Assembly: GCF_036850765.1 (NCBI RefSeq)
Contig: NC_089492.1
Location: forward strand, 291,918,590 to 291,982,589
Source of the DNA: Saccopteryx bilineata
Taxonomy: Eukaryota > Chordata > Mammalia > Chiroptera > Emballonuridae
Direction: 5' to 3'
Length of the DNA: 64,000 bases
Positions 22,800 through 46,852 of the stretch are shown here, piece after piece. How positions within the stretch are numbered: position 1 is the stretch's first letter; each line of letters begins with the position of its first letter. Both the position numbers and the translations under genes were made by a program. Below the pieces are notes generated by a model that searched no databases, was not told the DNA's origin, and worked only from the letters and a program-made list of their open reading frames with translations.

Positions 22800-23182
22800 G
22801 CCCCCCTCGTCCCCGCGGCCTGGGAAAAGGCAGCATATTGAGGCGCGGGGCTCCCAGCATCAGGCTCAGGATGCTAATGAGGACGAGCGCGTTCCCACAG
22901 CCCGGACATTGTGCCGCGCGGCCCACCTGCTCCTCGGGGAGCACCCATTGTGCCCGCGCCAATTCACAGGCAATTTAGCGTGCGCTAATGGACCGGCGCC
23001 TTTGTGCGGCCCGCGCCTCCATTGGCCGCCGAGTGTGGGAACGACCGCGGCGCCCGGGCCCCAGGCGCCTGCCCGCCGCCCGCGCCTATATAGGGGCCGG
23101 TCCGCGCCACCCGGACGCGCCTGGCCGCCCGCCCGCCTGCCCGCCGCTACGTGCTCGCCGACCCGCCTCTCTCCGCGCAGGC
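22800..23182 (+). promoter_or_regulatory. HES5: HES5 proximal promoter and 5' UTR
   Basis: CpG-rich promoter directly upstream of HES5. Visible elements: TATATAGG TATA box at 23087-23094 (predicted start site about 23115-23120); an RBPJ/CSL-type GTGGGAA at 23035-23041 and an inverted TTCCCAC at 22892-22898; CCAAT at 22959-22963 and an inverted CCAAT (ATTGG) at 23021-23025; two SOX-like CATTGTG motifs at 22907-22913 and 22946-22952; and a TTAGCG-TG-CGCTAA dyad at 22975-22988. Hes5 promoters are established direct Notch/RBPJ targets. Which of these motifs are bound here is inference. The 5' UTR is predicted to be about 65 nt. Confidence 0.8.
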
Positions 23183-23817
23183 ATGGCCCCCAGCACCGTG
23201 GCCGTGGAGCTGCTCAGCCCCAAAGAGAAAAACCGAGTAAGTGCGCAGCGTGCCGCGCGCCGCCCCCGCGCCCCGCGCGCCCGGCCGCCCTCCTGACGCC
23301 CCTCCTCCCGCAGCTGCGGAAGCCGGTGGTAGAGAAGATGCGTCGCGACCGCATCAACAGTAGCATCGAGCAGCTGAAGCTGCTGCTGGAGCAGGAGTTC
23401 GCGCGGCACCAGCCCAACTCCAAGCTGGAGAAGGCCGACATCCTGGAGATGGCTGTCAGCTACCTGAAGCACAGCAAAGGTGAGTCCGCCCGCCCGCCGC
23501 GCCCCGCTCTTCCCCCAGCCCCGCGCCCAGCCGCGCTCACCACCGTCTGTCTCCGCACAGCCTTCGCCGCTGCCGCCGGCCCCAAGAACCTGCACCAGGA
23601 CTACAGCGAGGGCTACTCGTGGTGCCTACAGGAGGCCGTGCAGTTCCTGACGCTGCACGCGGCCAGCGACACGCAGATGAAGCTGCTCTACCACTTCCAG
23701 CGACCCCCGGCCGCGCCCGGCGCCCCCACCAAGGAGCCCAAGGCGCCGGCGCCCACCCCAGCCAAAGCCAACGTCACTGCGCGCCAGCCCTCCTGCGGCC
23801 TCTGGCGGCCCTGGTGA
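23183..23817 (+). CDS. HES5: HES5, Notch-responsive bHLH-Orange transcriptional repressor
   Basis: Three coding exons, 23183-23236, 23314-23479 and 23561-23817, all with GT/AG borders, join to a 158-residue protein. Residues 14-73 form the bHLH: the basic region carries the HES-type proline (Pro22 in RKPVVEKMRRDRIN), followed by helix 1, the HQPNSKLEKADILE loop/helix 2 and SYLKHSK. The Orange domain covers about residues 88-119 (YSEGYSWCLQEAVQF). The protein ends in WRPW (155-158), the Groucho/TLE co-repressor docking motif. Known role of the family: nuclear effector of Notch that represses proneural genes and keeps neural progenitors undifferentiated. Human HES5 is 166 residues; the difference lies in the Pro/Ala-rich linker between Orange and WRPW, which is shorter here. 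The start codon follows a TATA box by about 95 nt and matches the conserved N-terminus MAPSTVAVELL. Confidence 0.97.
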
Positions 23818-24505
23818 CCCGGTCCGGTCCGAGGACCAGAGAGCCAGCCGTTCCTTGGGTGCGTAGGGAAGAGCCTTCCCTCCTGTCCCTCCGTCCCACC
23901 GGGATTGGCCGGCCCCCTCGCTTGCTCGGAAGGCTCTCTCCAGGCTGGCAGGCCAGCAGTAGGGTCATTCTCAGAGAATGTGCGTGCAGAGTCCTTGTCA
24001 TTTAGGACAGTCAGGGTCCACCTTCTGCCAAGTGTCTGACCCTATGGGGTTGTTCTGTGTTTGCATTTCAGCAAGTGACTTCTGGGAAGTCCCCGCAGCC
24101 TGGGGTTCTATGACATTTGTAGGCGTTGGGGGGCTCGGCACCCCTGCTTTGTAGAGGACTTTCTTCAGCGCCCTTTGCTGCTGGGCCAGCCAGGCCTGGT
24201 GGGCGGGCAGGCGTGCCTGCGTGGGCACATTTGCCTTTTGTGAAGGCGGAACTCAAGGTGCATCCTCATAGGAAAGTGTCAGTCAGCCCGCATGAGCATG
24301 GAAGGGCCACACAGAGCCACGGCTAGCCGAAAGGCGTCTGCGTGGCCTTGGTCACGGCTCAGAGTGGATTGTGTGGGGAGGGTGGGGGGTCTCCACCATG
24401 ATCCTTAAAGGATTCTTGTATGGGTTGGGTGCACGTGGGCTTGACTTTGTACTCAGAATCTGAACCCAGTCACGTGGGAGCTATGGGACTGTTCTTCAGA
24501 CTTCC

Positions 24506-24511
24506 AATAAA
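24506..24511 (+). terminator. HES5: HES5 poly(A) signal
   Basis: Canonical AATAAA 690 nt after the HES5 stop codon, followed by a T/G-rich stretch (24525-24545) suitable as a downstream element. This implies a 3' UTR of about 0.7 kb (23818 to about 24530). Confidence 0.8.
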
Positions 24512-24529
24512 ATCTGGCTATTCAGTCAC

Positions 24530-26429
24530 TGTGGTATGTCTCTTGTGCCTCACGGGTGTCCTTGGCAGCCGCCAGGCAGGCAGGACTCCATGGGGTAAAG
24601 GGAGGGGGCACTATCATGTGTGCAGCCACGGCTGGAACCCTCTGGACACAGGGAGGGAAGAAGAGCTGGGGCCAAGGAGGGAAGAGGGGACACAGGGGAC
24701 AAGCTGGGAGGGAGGGAAGTAGAGTGAGAGGCAGACAGGCAGGGGAGAGGCAAGCGGAAGGAGAGCCCCTTGCAGCATGATAATCCCATGTGCAGGAGGA
24801 GGGGGCATGTCAAAGACCTGAATTTCTGCCCCAGGCCTCTCACTAGCTCCCTGTAGGTGGGGTGGGGGCAAAGTGACAGCCACAGGACCTTCCAGTTCTG
24901 CCCACAGCCTGCACTGGGGCTCGTGCTACAACCAAAGGGGTTTAACTGGGCCAGACACACAAGAAAAACTGTTAGTCCCACCCTGACCCTTCCGGCATGG
25001 CCAGCAGCACCCAGCCCTGGACAAGCTCCTGCAGGCACTGGCTTGGCTAGCCCACAGGTGGCTGCCCTGGCCTCCCTGTTGGCTGACTGCTTATAGAGCT
25101 AGAACAGACAGTGCTGGCTATGAATCTGCCCAGAGCAGTCCCTTTCCTCAGAAAGGATACCTATTTTTAGGCAGGTTACAGGGTGCCAGTTGAGTTTACA
25201 AGAATATAGAGGTGTCCTGGCTTGCCAAGGGGCAAAATCCACCCTGTAGGGAGTGGAAGAAGGCATTATTTTCAGAGATGCGGGCCCAGCCCGGCCTTCC
25301 CTCTTCTCTGCTTAGCACATCTCTCCCTTCCATCTTCCATCCCTTTCAGTCCACTCTGCAGGGAATGACCCCCGGCGCCCCCTCCAGGTCAGCCCAGGGG
25401 CTGCCAGTGGCTTCTGCGATCCCTGCCGAGGCTCTGGGAACGGGAACGGTGAGCAGAGAACAGGGAGCCCCCACCTCCTTCCTAAGCAGTTCCTGCACAC
25501 ATGCGGCAGGCACATCAATCAATAGGGTGGGGTGTGCCTCCTGGTCAGACTGGCCCATGGGCAGGTGTCCCATTGCCCAGGGTCTGGATGCTTGGGGAAA
25601 ACCTCTTGGGGGCAGACCCTCTGTCCTCTTCCACCCCCAGCCTTCCCATGCAGAGCAGAACATTCACCTCCTCTGGAGACACCAGCCAGGCTGCCTCTTC
25701 CCTTGTCTGATACACTGACAGGTGAATAGCCTCCCGGAGTTCTCTGTGCTGCTCCACGGGGCTGTGCTCCAGCAGCACACTCAGGAGATGGCTGAGGCCC
25801 CAAGCAGTGAAGTTACCAACCTAGGGCCTCCAAGGATGCAGGGGCCAAAGCCACTTAGGGGCCCTTTACAGCTTCCAACACTGGGTTCTTTCCCAAAGCA
25901 CCCCCTGTCTCTGAAGGGGACACATGCCCTTAAGAGTCCCCAAGCCAGTGAGGGCTTCCCAGCGACGGGCCCTGGAACCTTGCCTACACGCCACCACCAC
26001 CTTAGTGCCTGCTCCAGCTTCTTCGAGAGCTTGCTGGGCTTGTTTCTTGCAAACTCCCATAGACTCCCTCCTCTCGCCAGAAGGCAGCCTCCTCCAAGGC
26101 AGTCTCCTTCCTCTCCGCTCTCTGTGGATGTCGGGGCATCAAAGCACACATCTTCCCCAGCTGCAGGTGCATCTCCCATCCCGGACTGAGGGCGCCTCGA
26201 GGGCAAGGTCCTGGGACTTTGGTCACCAACAGCCCAGCATCCCCGGAGACCTAGGCGACGGGTCACACGCACTTTCCCGTGCAGGTGCCAGGCTTACAGC
26301 GCACTCGCTGAAAGAGGCAGGTCTCTGGGGGGTCTGCAAGCTCCAGGTGCCCCCCTCGGCCCTAGCTCAAAGCACTTGAGGTCAGCAACTGGCCAGCTCG
26401 ACGAAAAGAACAAAGACAACAGTGTGCAG

Positions 26430-26430
<1 letters not shown>
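24530..26430. other. HES5-PANK4 intergenic spacer
   Basis: About 1.9 kb of unique sequence between the HES5 3' end and the PANK4 CpG island. No gene or repeat was recognised. Confidence 0.55.
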
Positions 26431-41556
<15,126 letters not shown>

Positions 41557-41808
41557 AGCGCCGACCACAGACCACACTGCTGGTCACTTGTCAGGAACGC
41601 ACTTCAGCTGCAACAGGGATGCTGCGTGCCGACCAGAATATTTATGTTTGCTTCTGTGACTCGGGCCGGCGCGCCCCATGTGGGCCTGGTGCTCCGGGGC
41701 CGGGCAGCTTCTTCAGCACTGCCGTGTTTGTGGTGGGGAGACGACCCGTCCCGTGGGACATTCGTATTGGAATGTATCTAACTGTTAAATAACCTTTTAT
41801 ATATATAT

Positions 41809-41814
41809 ATTAAA
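41809..41814 (+). terminator. PANK4: Probable PANK4 poly(A) signal
   Basis: ATTAAA variant signal in an AT-rich stretch 253 nt after the PANK4 stop. It is embedded in a short TA repeat (41799-41824). No AATAAA occurs between the stop and this site, so this is the best candidate; the 3' UTR would be about 0.27 kb. Confidence 0.6.
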
Positions 41815-41824
41815 TATATATATA

Positions 41825-42840
41825 CCTGTCCCTCTGATGGAGGATACAGGCTTGAGGCACGCACCAAATAGAGTTTCTAGAGCGAGACGAGAGCCGTGTC
41901 TGCCTTTGCGTGTGGCCCTTCTCCGTGGCGCTGACTGTGGGGGCCTTCGCCTGTGGGCCAGGGCTGCTGTCCCCACGTGGCCCCTGGCATTGCTGCCCAC
42001 GGGAGGGACAGAAAGGGTGCTGAGCAGCACTTCCGACGTGAGAGCCGGCCGAGTGGAGGCCGTGGGCACCGAGGACCCTCGAGGGCTCTCGGGTTCGTGG
42101 CAGGTGCACTCCTGCTCAGAGCTGGCGGGACCATGTGGGTTTGTCGCCACGAACCGCTCCCGGCTCCTCCCCCAGCTGGACTTGTCCCCAGGGTCGCAGT
42201 CGCTGCAGGGCCCCCTGGGGAGCGAGCTGTGGGGCAGTGCCTCGTGCATGGGGGACACAGGGCTGAACATATAATGCATGCTCCTTAGGACATATGGCGT
42301 TCTGCCCTACTGGACTGCCCGGGGTCCCTGCCATCGTGCTCCCCGGGCCAGGAGGAGCAAGGCTGCAGCTCCTGGCCCTGAGCAGGCCAAACTGCAACAG
42401 CGCCCAGGCCCCCCAACCCTGGAGGGTCCAGAAACCCTGAGGGCTGGTTGGCACAAGGCAGGCTCACCTGGCTGTTGCTGCATGCACCTGAGCGTGTTCC
42501 GCCCATCCTTTACTTTCCACTAAGACCCCCACGCAGGCACTGTCCTGCAAGGCCACAGAAGCTCAGTGCCCTGGGCCCCCTTCCAGGTGGCTTTTCTTGG
42601 CGGTCTGGCACCCACACTGCCCCCAAGGCAGCAGGGAACAGGTCCAGGAGCCAGCCCCTCCCTGCATCCCGTTTTCCACACTTGTGTGGGGCTGTGACAG
42701 GTCCTGCAGCACGCCAGTCCCTCCCAGTTACCGACGTGTTACACCCCTGTTCTGTCGCACCCCTAAGCCTGCCTGCAAGTGGCGCCCTCACCAACCCCAA
42801 TACCCCGAAGCTGCTGCTCCGTGGTGGAGCCTGGGCCTGC
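41825..42840. other. Unique spacer after PANK4
   Basis: GC-rich sequence without a recognised gene or repeat. Confidence 0.5.
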
Positions 42841-42946
42841 CTTTCCTCAGGCGGCCGCCAGGGGGCGCACCCAGCCGGAACCCCGGGCTGCCTTGACCCG
42901 CAGGTGTTCTCCATGAGCACCTCACCTTCCACCCGGATGTCTGGCC

Positions 42947-43642
42947 CGGCGGTGGGATTCAAATAATTTAACTACCAGTTCTCTGCTCTAATAGCCGTTT
43001 TAAATATAAAATAAAGGACATACTGAAAGGTAGTTTATTATTTCATGCATTTAATACTTCCATAAGAACAATAAAAGGTACACAACATTAGATTACGTAT
43101 GAGTTTTAAAATATTAATGAAAAAACAATACGTGACAAAAAACAATAAAACTATTATTTAAGGTACTTCCTTTATTTTTTAATATTTTCATTTATTTTGG
43201 GAGACAAAGGGGAGAGAGAGAGAAGGGAGAGGAGCAGGAAGCATCAACTCCCACAGGTGCCTTGACCAGGCAAGCCCAGGGTTTCAAACCAGCGACCTCA
43301 GCATTCCAGGTCAATGCTTTATCCACTGCCCCACCACTGGTCAGGCTATTTAGGATGTTTGGGTATTGCTTCTTGATCGGCATCCTCACTTGCAATTCTT
43401 TTCACCCTGTGGACGGAATGAACATGACTACAGGCACTTAGAAGACGCTGTTGTGCAGACGAAAGTCAAAAAAGAGTAAAGAATGTAAATTTGTGATTTC
43501 CGCACTGGGCAGCTGCCCAGGAGCCCCACCTTAGAAAGAACCCTGATGACAAGTACCATTTTAACAGCCAGTTCGCCAAATTCAACAAAAATTACATATC
43601 GGTTCTGCCAAACTGGTGCGAACTGGCTGAATCCCACCATTG
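42947..43642 (+). mobile_element. Non-autonomous hAT element, third family, copy 1 (with SINE inside)
   Basis: Inverted ends CGGCGGTGGGATTC (start) and GAATCCCACCATTG (end), with 8-bp flanks GTCTGGCC (42939-42946) / GACTGGCC (43643-43650). A SINE at 43164-43346 splits it; without that it is about 0.5 kb. Non-coding. It is the paralogue of the element at 44497-45038. Confidence 0.85.
43164..43346 (-). mobile_element. Bat SINE, short GCCTGACC subtype, inside hAT copy 1
   Basis: Reverse copy: the plus strand starts with a T-rich tail and ends in CCACCACTGGTCAGGC. Flanks TATTTAAGG / TATTTAGGA mark its target duplication. The uninterrupted sequence is seen in hAT copy 2 (TTATTTAAGATGTTTT). Confidence 0.88.
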
Positions 43643-43778
43643 GACTGGCCTCAAAAATTTGCTGCTCTCTAGGCAATGCTGGGGACTGACCCTCCCTCAG
43701 GCAGCCACCAGGGGGCACAGTCAGCCCAAGTGCCCAGGCTGGCTGGTCCAGCAGGTGTTCTCCATGATTTTCCCTTGC

Positions 43779-44132
43779 CTTTTTTTTTTTTTAAATTCAA
43801 TTAGAAGAGGGGAGGCAGAGAGCCAGACTCCCGTTCGCGCCCAACAGGGATCCACCCATCATGTTCACCAGGGGGCGATGCTCTGCCCATCTGGGGCGTG
43901 GCTCCACTGCAAGGGAAGTCATTCTAGTGTCTGAGGTGGAGGCCATGGAGCCGTCCTCAGTGCCCAGGCCAACTTTGCTCCAATGGAGCCTTGGCTGCGG
44001 GAGGGGAAGAGAGGAAGGAGAGGGGGAAGGGTGGAGAGGCAGATGGGCATTTCTGTGTGCCCTGGCTGGGAATCAACCCGGGACTTCCACATGCCGGGCC
44101 GACGCTCTACCACTGAGCCAACCATGCAGGGC
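43779..44132 (-). mobile_element. Bat SINE, GCCCTGGC subtype, reverse
   Basis: Minus-strand head GCCCTGCATGGTTGGCTCAG with TGGTAGAGCGTCGGCCCGGC, body GCCAAGGCTCCATTGGAGCA and GGGCAGAGCATCGCCCCCTG; T-run tail at 43779-43792. Confidence 0.9.
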
Positions 44133-44149
44133 CCCTTTATTAATTTTCT

Positions 44150-44302
44150 CTTTAAAAGTAAATTTTGTTTATTCATTTTAGAGGGGGGTGAGTAAGAAGC
44201 ACCAACTCCCACATGTGCTTTGACCAGGCAAGCCCAGGGTTTTGAACCAGCAACCTCAGCATTCCAGGTCAATGCTTTATCCACTGTACCACTGTACCAC
44301 CA
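44150..44302 (-). mobile_element. Bat SINE, short GCCTGACC subtype, reverse
   Basis: TTGACCAGGCAAGCCCAGGG, TTTTGAACCAGCAACCTCAG and AATGCTTTATCCACTGTACC match the 1474-1680 copy in reverse. The head has a small duplication (CCACTGTACCACTGTACC). Confidence 0.85.
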
Positions 44303-44496
44303 CACCACCACAGTCCTCACTTTTGCAGTCTGCCACTCTGGTCCCAAAAAGTTACTGTTCCCGCTGCAGAGCCAGGGCCTGACCTGACCCTCCCTCAGGT
44401 GGCCACCAGGGGGCACAGCCAGCCCAGAGCGCCCAGGCTGCCTTGTCCCGCACGTGTTCTCTATGGGCCCCTCCCCTTCCACCCTGACATCTGGCC

Positions 44497-44553
44497 CAGT
44501 GGTGGGATTCAAATAATTTAACAACCGGTTCTCTGCCCTAATGATCGTTCTAA

Positions 44554-44609
<56 letters not shown>

Positions 44610-45038
44610 AAAATACTGAAAGGTAGTGTATATTTCATGCACTTAATATTTAAATAAGAATAATAACAGGTACACAAAACTAGATTGTCATAAGAGTTTT
44701 AGTAATAAAAAAATATTCAATGATACACGATAAAAAAACAATAAAACTTATTTAAGATGTTTTCATATTGCTTCTTGATTAGCGTCCTCACTTGCAATTC
44801 TTTCACCTGTGGACGGAATGAACATGACTACTGGCACTTAGAAGATGCTGTTGTGCTTGATGAACGTTAAAAAAAGAATAAGGAATGTAAATTTGTGATT
44901 TCCACACTGGGAGGCTGCCCAGGCATCCACCTTAGAGAGAACCATGATGACAAGTGCCATTTTAACAGCCAATTCGCCGAACAAACAAAAAATTAGGTAT
45001 CTGCCAAACTGGTGAGAACCGGCTGAATCCCACCACTG
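44497..45038 (+). mobile_element. Non-autonomous hAT element, third family, copy 2
   Basis: 542-bp element with inverted ends CAGTGGTGGGATTC and GAATCCCACCACTG, flanked by ATCTGGCC (44489-44496) / GTCTGGCC (45039-45046). No transposase. It contains a TA microsatellite at 44559-44604. Confidence 0.9.
44559..44604 (+). repeat. (TA)n microsatellite
   Basis: About 22 TA units inside hAT copy 2; absent from copy 1. Confidence 0.95.
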
Positions 45039-45199
45039 GTCTGGCCCCAAAAAGTTGCGGCTCTCTGGGCAGCGCTGAGGCCTGAACCTCCCTCGGGTAG
45101 CCACCAGGGGGCACAGCCAGCTCGAGCGCCCAGGCTGGCTGGTCCAGCAGGTATTGTCCTTGAGTGCCCCTCGCCTTCCACCCTGACCGTCTGGCCCTG

Positions 45200-46400
45200 C
45201 ACCACCAGCCCAGCCTGGCTCGGCAACCTGTGGCCACCTGTGCAGCCTCCCTGCTCCTTTACGCCTGGCTGCTGTCTGTCCTCTGCTCCCTGGTGGCACA
45301 GGGGCACTGGACTGGCTGGTCTGGGATCCCTGGGGGCAGACAGGGCCTGGCCCAGATGTCGAGGAGAGCCGCAGACCCCCCAGCTGCCCACGCCTGGTCC
45401 TTGAGCAGCAGCCGCATCACCCCACTCCTGAGAGAGCCTGACAGCAGCCAGGGGAGCCTGCGGGGGCTGCAGCATGAGAGCACCAGGGTACTGAGCTCTG
45501 GGCGGGGCCCCCTCCTGCGACACCCCCTGTCCCTTACCCGCTGGAGCAGACAGGCTTTGGGCCTCCTGGGCGCTGAGAATAGCCCCTGGAACACAGCCCA
45601 GCCACCCAGGGCTGGATGAAGCTGAGCCCGTTTCCCATGAGAAGGGATCACCACCCGGGAGCTTTGCAGCCAGCCCTCCCTCCTCTCAGTGGTCAGCTCC
45701 CCCAGGCTGAGGCCCTCACGCAGTCAGCGCCCCCATCCCTCTGCCGGAGACGGGCAGCCCAGGAAGGCAGCCTTGGTGTCCACTCGGGGGTTGGGCCGCA
45801 GCTCCCCCACCCAGATGCTCCTGGACCCGAGGAAGGTGGAGAGCTCGTAGGCACCCTGGGCCCAGGTGAGAGCAGTGGACACCCCTGACTCAGGCCTTTG
45901 CTGAGTTCGTGCAAGTGGCCACAGAGAGGAGAGCACCCGTTCTCCCTGAGGGCTTCCAGCCGCCATGCCTGCACCCCACCTTCCTGAGGGCCTCCGCCTG
46001 GACAGCGGGCTTCTCCTGGGGGTGGGGCCTGATTTGCCTTGAGCCAAGCCAAGCAGTGGGGGGCATGCCCACTGTCTGCAAATAACTGAGATAACCGCCC
46101 ATCACGGAGGTCAGGGGGCAGGTGTGAGGACAGGCCCTGGCAAGACCCCCTGTGGCCTAGCCAGCACTCTCGCTGCTCCAGGTAAAGGGCAGTCTGGAAC
46201 CCCTCAAGACTGGCCTGGTGCAGCCAAGATCTGCCCCAAGAGTGGGGGTGGGAGGAAGCAGGGGTGTATTCCGGGGCTGTGGCTGCCCTGGGGAGCTAGC
46301 CCAGCTAAGTCTCAGCGAGGTCAGGGCTTCCCCTGGGCCTTGCAGACCCAGGAACATTAGTCCGAGGCCACAGAGGGGCTGCAGGCAGGTGGCTGGCCCC
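45200..46400. other. Spacer between the hAT block and the PLCH2 3' end
   Basis: Unique GC-rich sequence, no gene recognised. Confidence 0.5.
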
Positions 46401-46418
46401 GCAGAGACCAAGCGTGTG

Positions 46419-46424
46419 TTTATT
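46419..46424 (-). terminator. PLCH2: PLCH2 poly(A) signal
   Basis: TTTATT on the plus strand, AATAAA on the minus strand, 429 nt after the PLCH2 stop. It gives a 3' UTR of about 0.45 kb. The stretch just upstream on the minus strand (46595-46670) is AT-rich, unlike its surroundings, as is common in conserved 3' UTRs. Confidence 0.75.
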
Positions 46425-46852
46425 TGAGTCATGTTTGGGCATTTACAGAGTCCACAATGTCTGTACAGAGCGGGGTTCGTGCAGAACAAGCCAAGCGCAG
46501 TCGCGGTGGCTCAGGGCCCTCGCAGCAGGGCCAGGCCGACACACCCACATGCACCCACACAGCCACAGACCAGGGAAACTGTGGGAAAAGACTCGGCACC
46601 ATTTTAATGTTGTAGAAGCTTCATCTCTAAAAATGTAAATATCTCTCTATGTATATATCTTAGAACATTGTGAAAAACCTGCCCACGTGTGGGCTCCCTC
46701 CTTCTGTGGGAGGAGGGGCAGGGGGCAGAGAGCAGGGGCACCGGGGGCACACAACTTTGGGGACCAGCACGCTCCATGTCCTGAGCAAACACTGGACCCT
46801 GCCTGGCCGCTGGGCACTGGGAGGGCGGCTGGAGCCCGCCTTGGGGGCTGGG

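Larger units (their letters stand above)
42845..45196 (+). repeat. Duplication block: four copies of a roughly 100-bp unit flanking two hAT elements
   Basis: A unit starting CCTCAGGCRGCCACCAGGGG, continuing with GGCACAGCCAGCCC and CAGGTGTTCTCCATG, and ending CCACCCTGACATCTGGCC begins at 42845, 43695, 44393 and 45091. Copies 1 and 3 run straight into a hAT element. Copies 2 and 4 follow one, preceded by CCCAAAAAGTTGCGG-like sequence. This indicates a duplicated segment later broken up by SINEs. Confidence 0.8.

Noticed and set aside
1..22800. Search for TNFRSF14 exons, expected beyond HES5 from human gene order
   Set aside because: No TNF-receptor cysteine-rich repeat or signal-peptide exon could be found on either strand; the gene probably lies outside the window.
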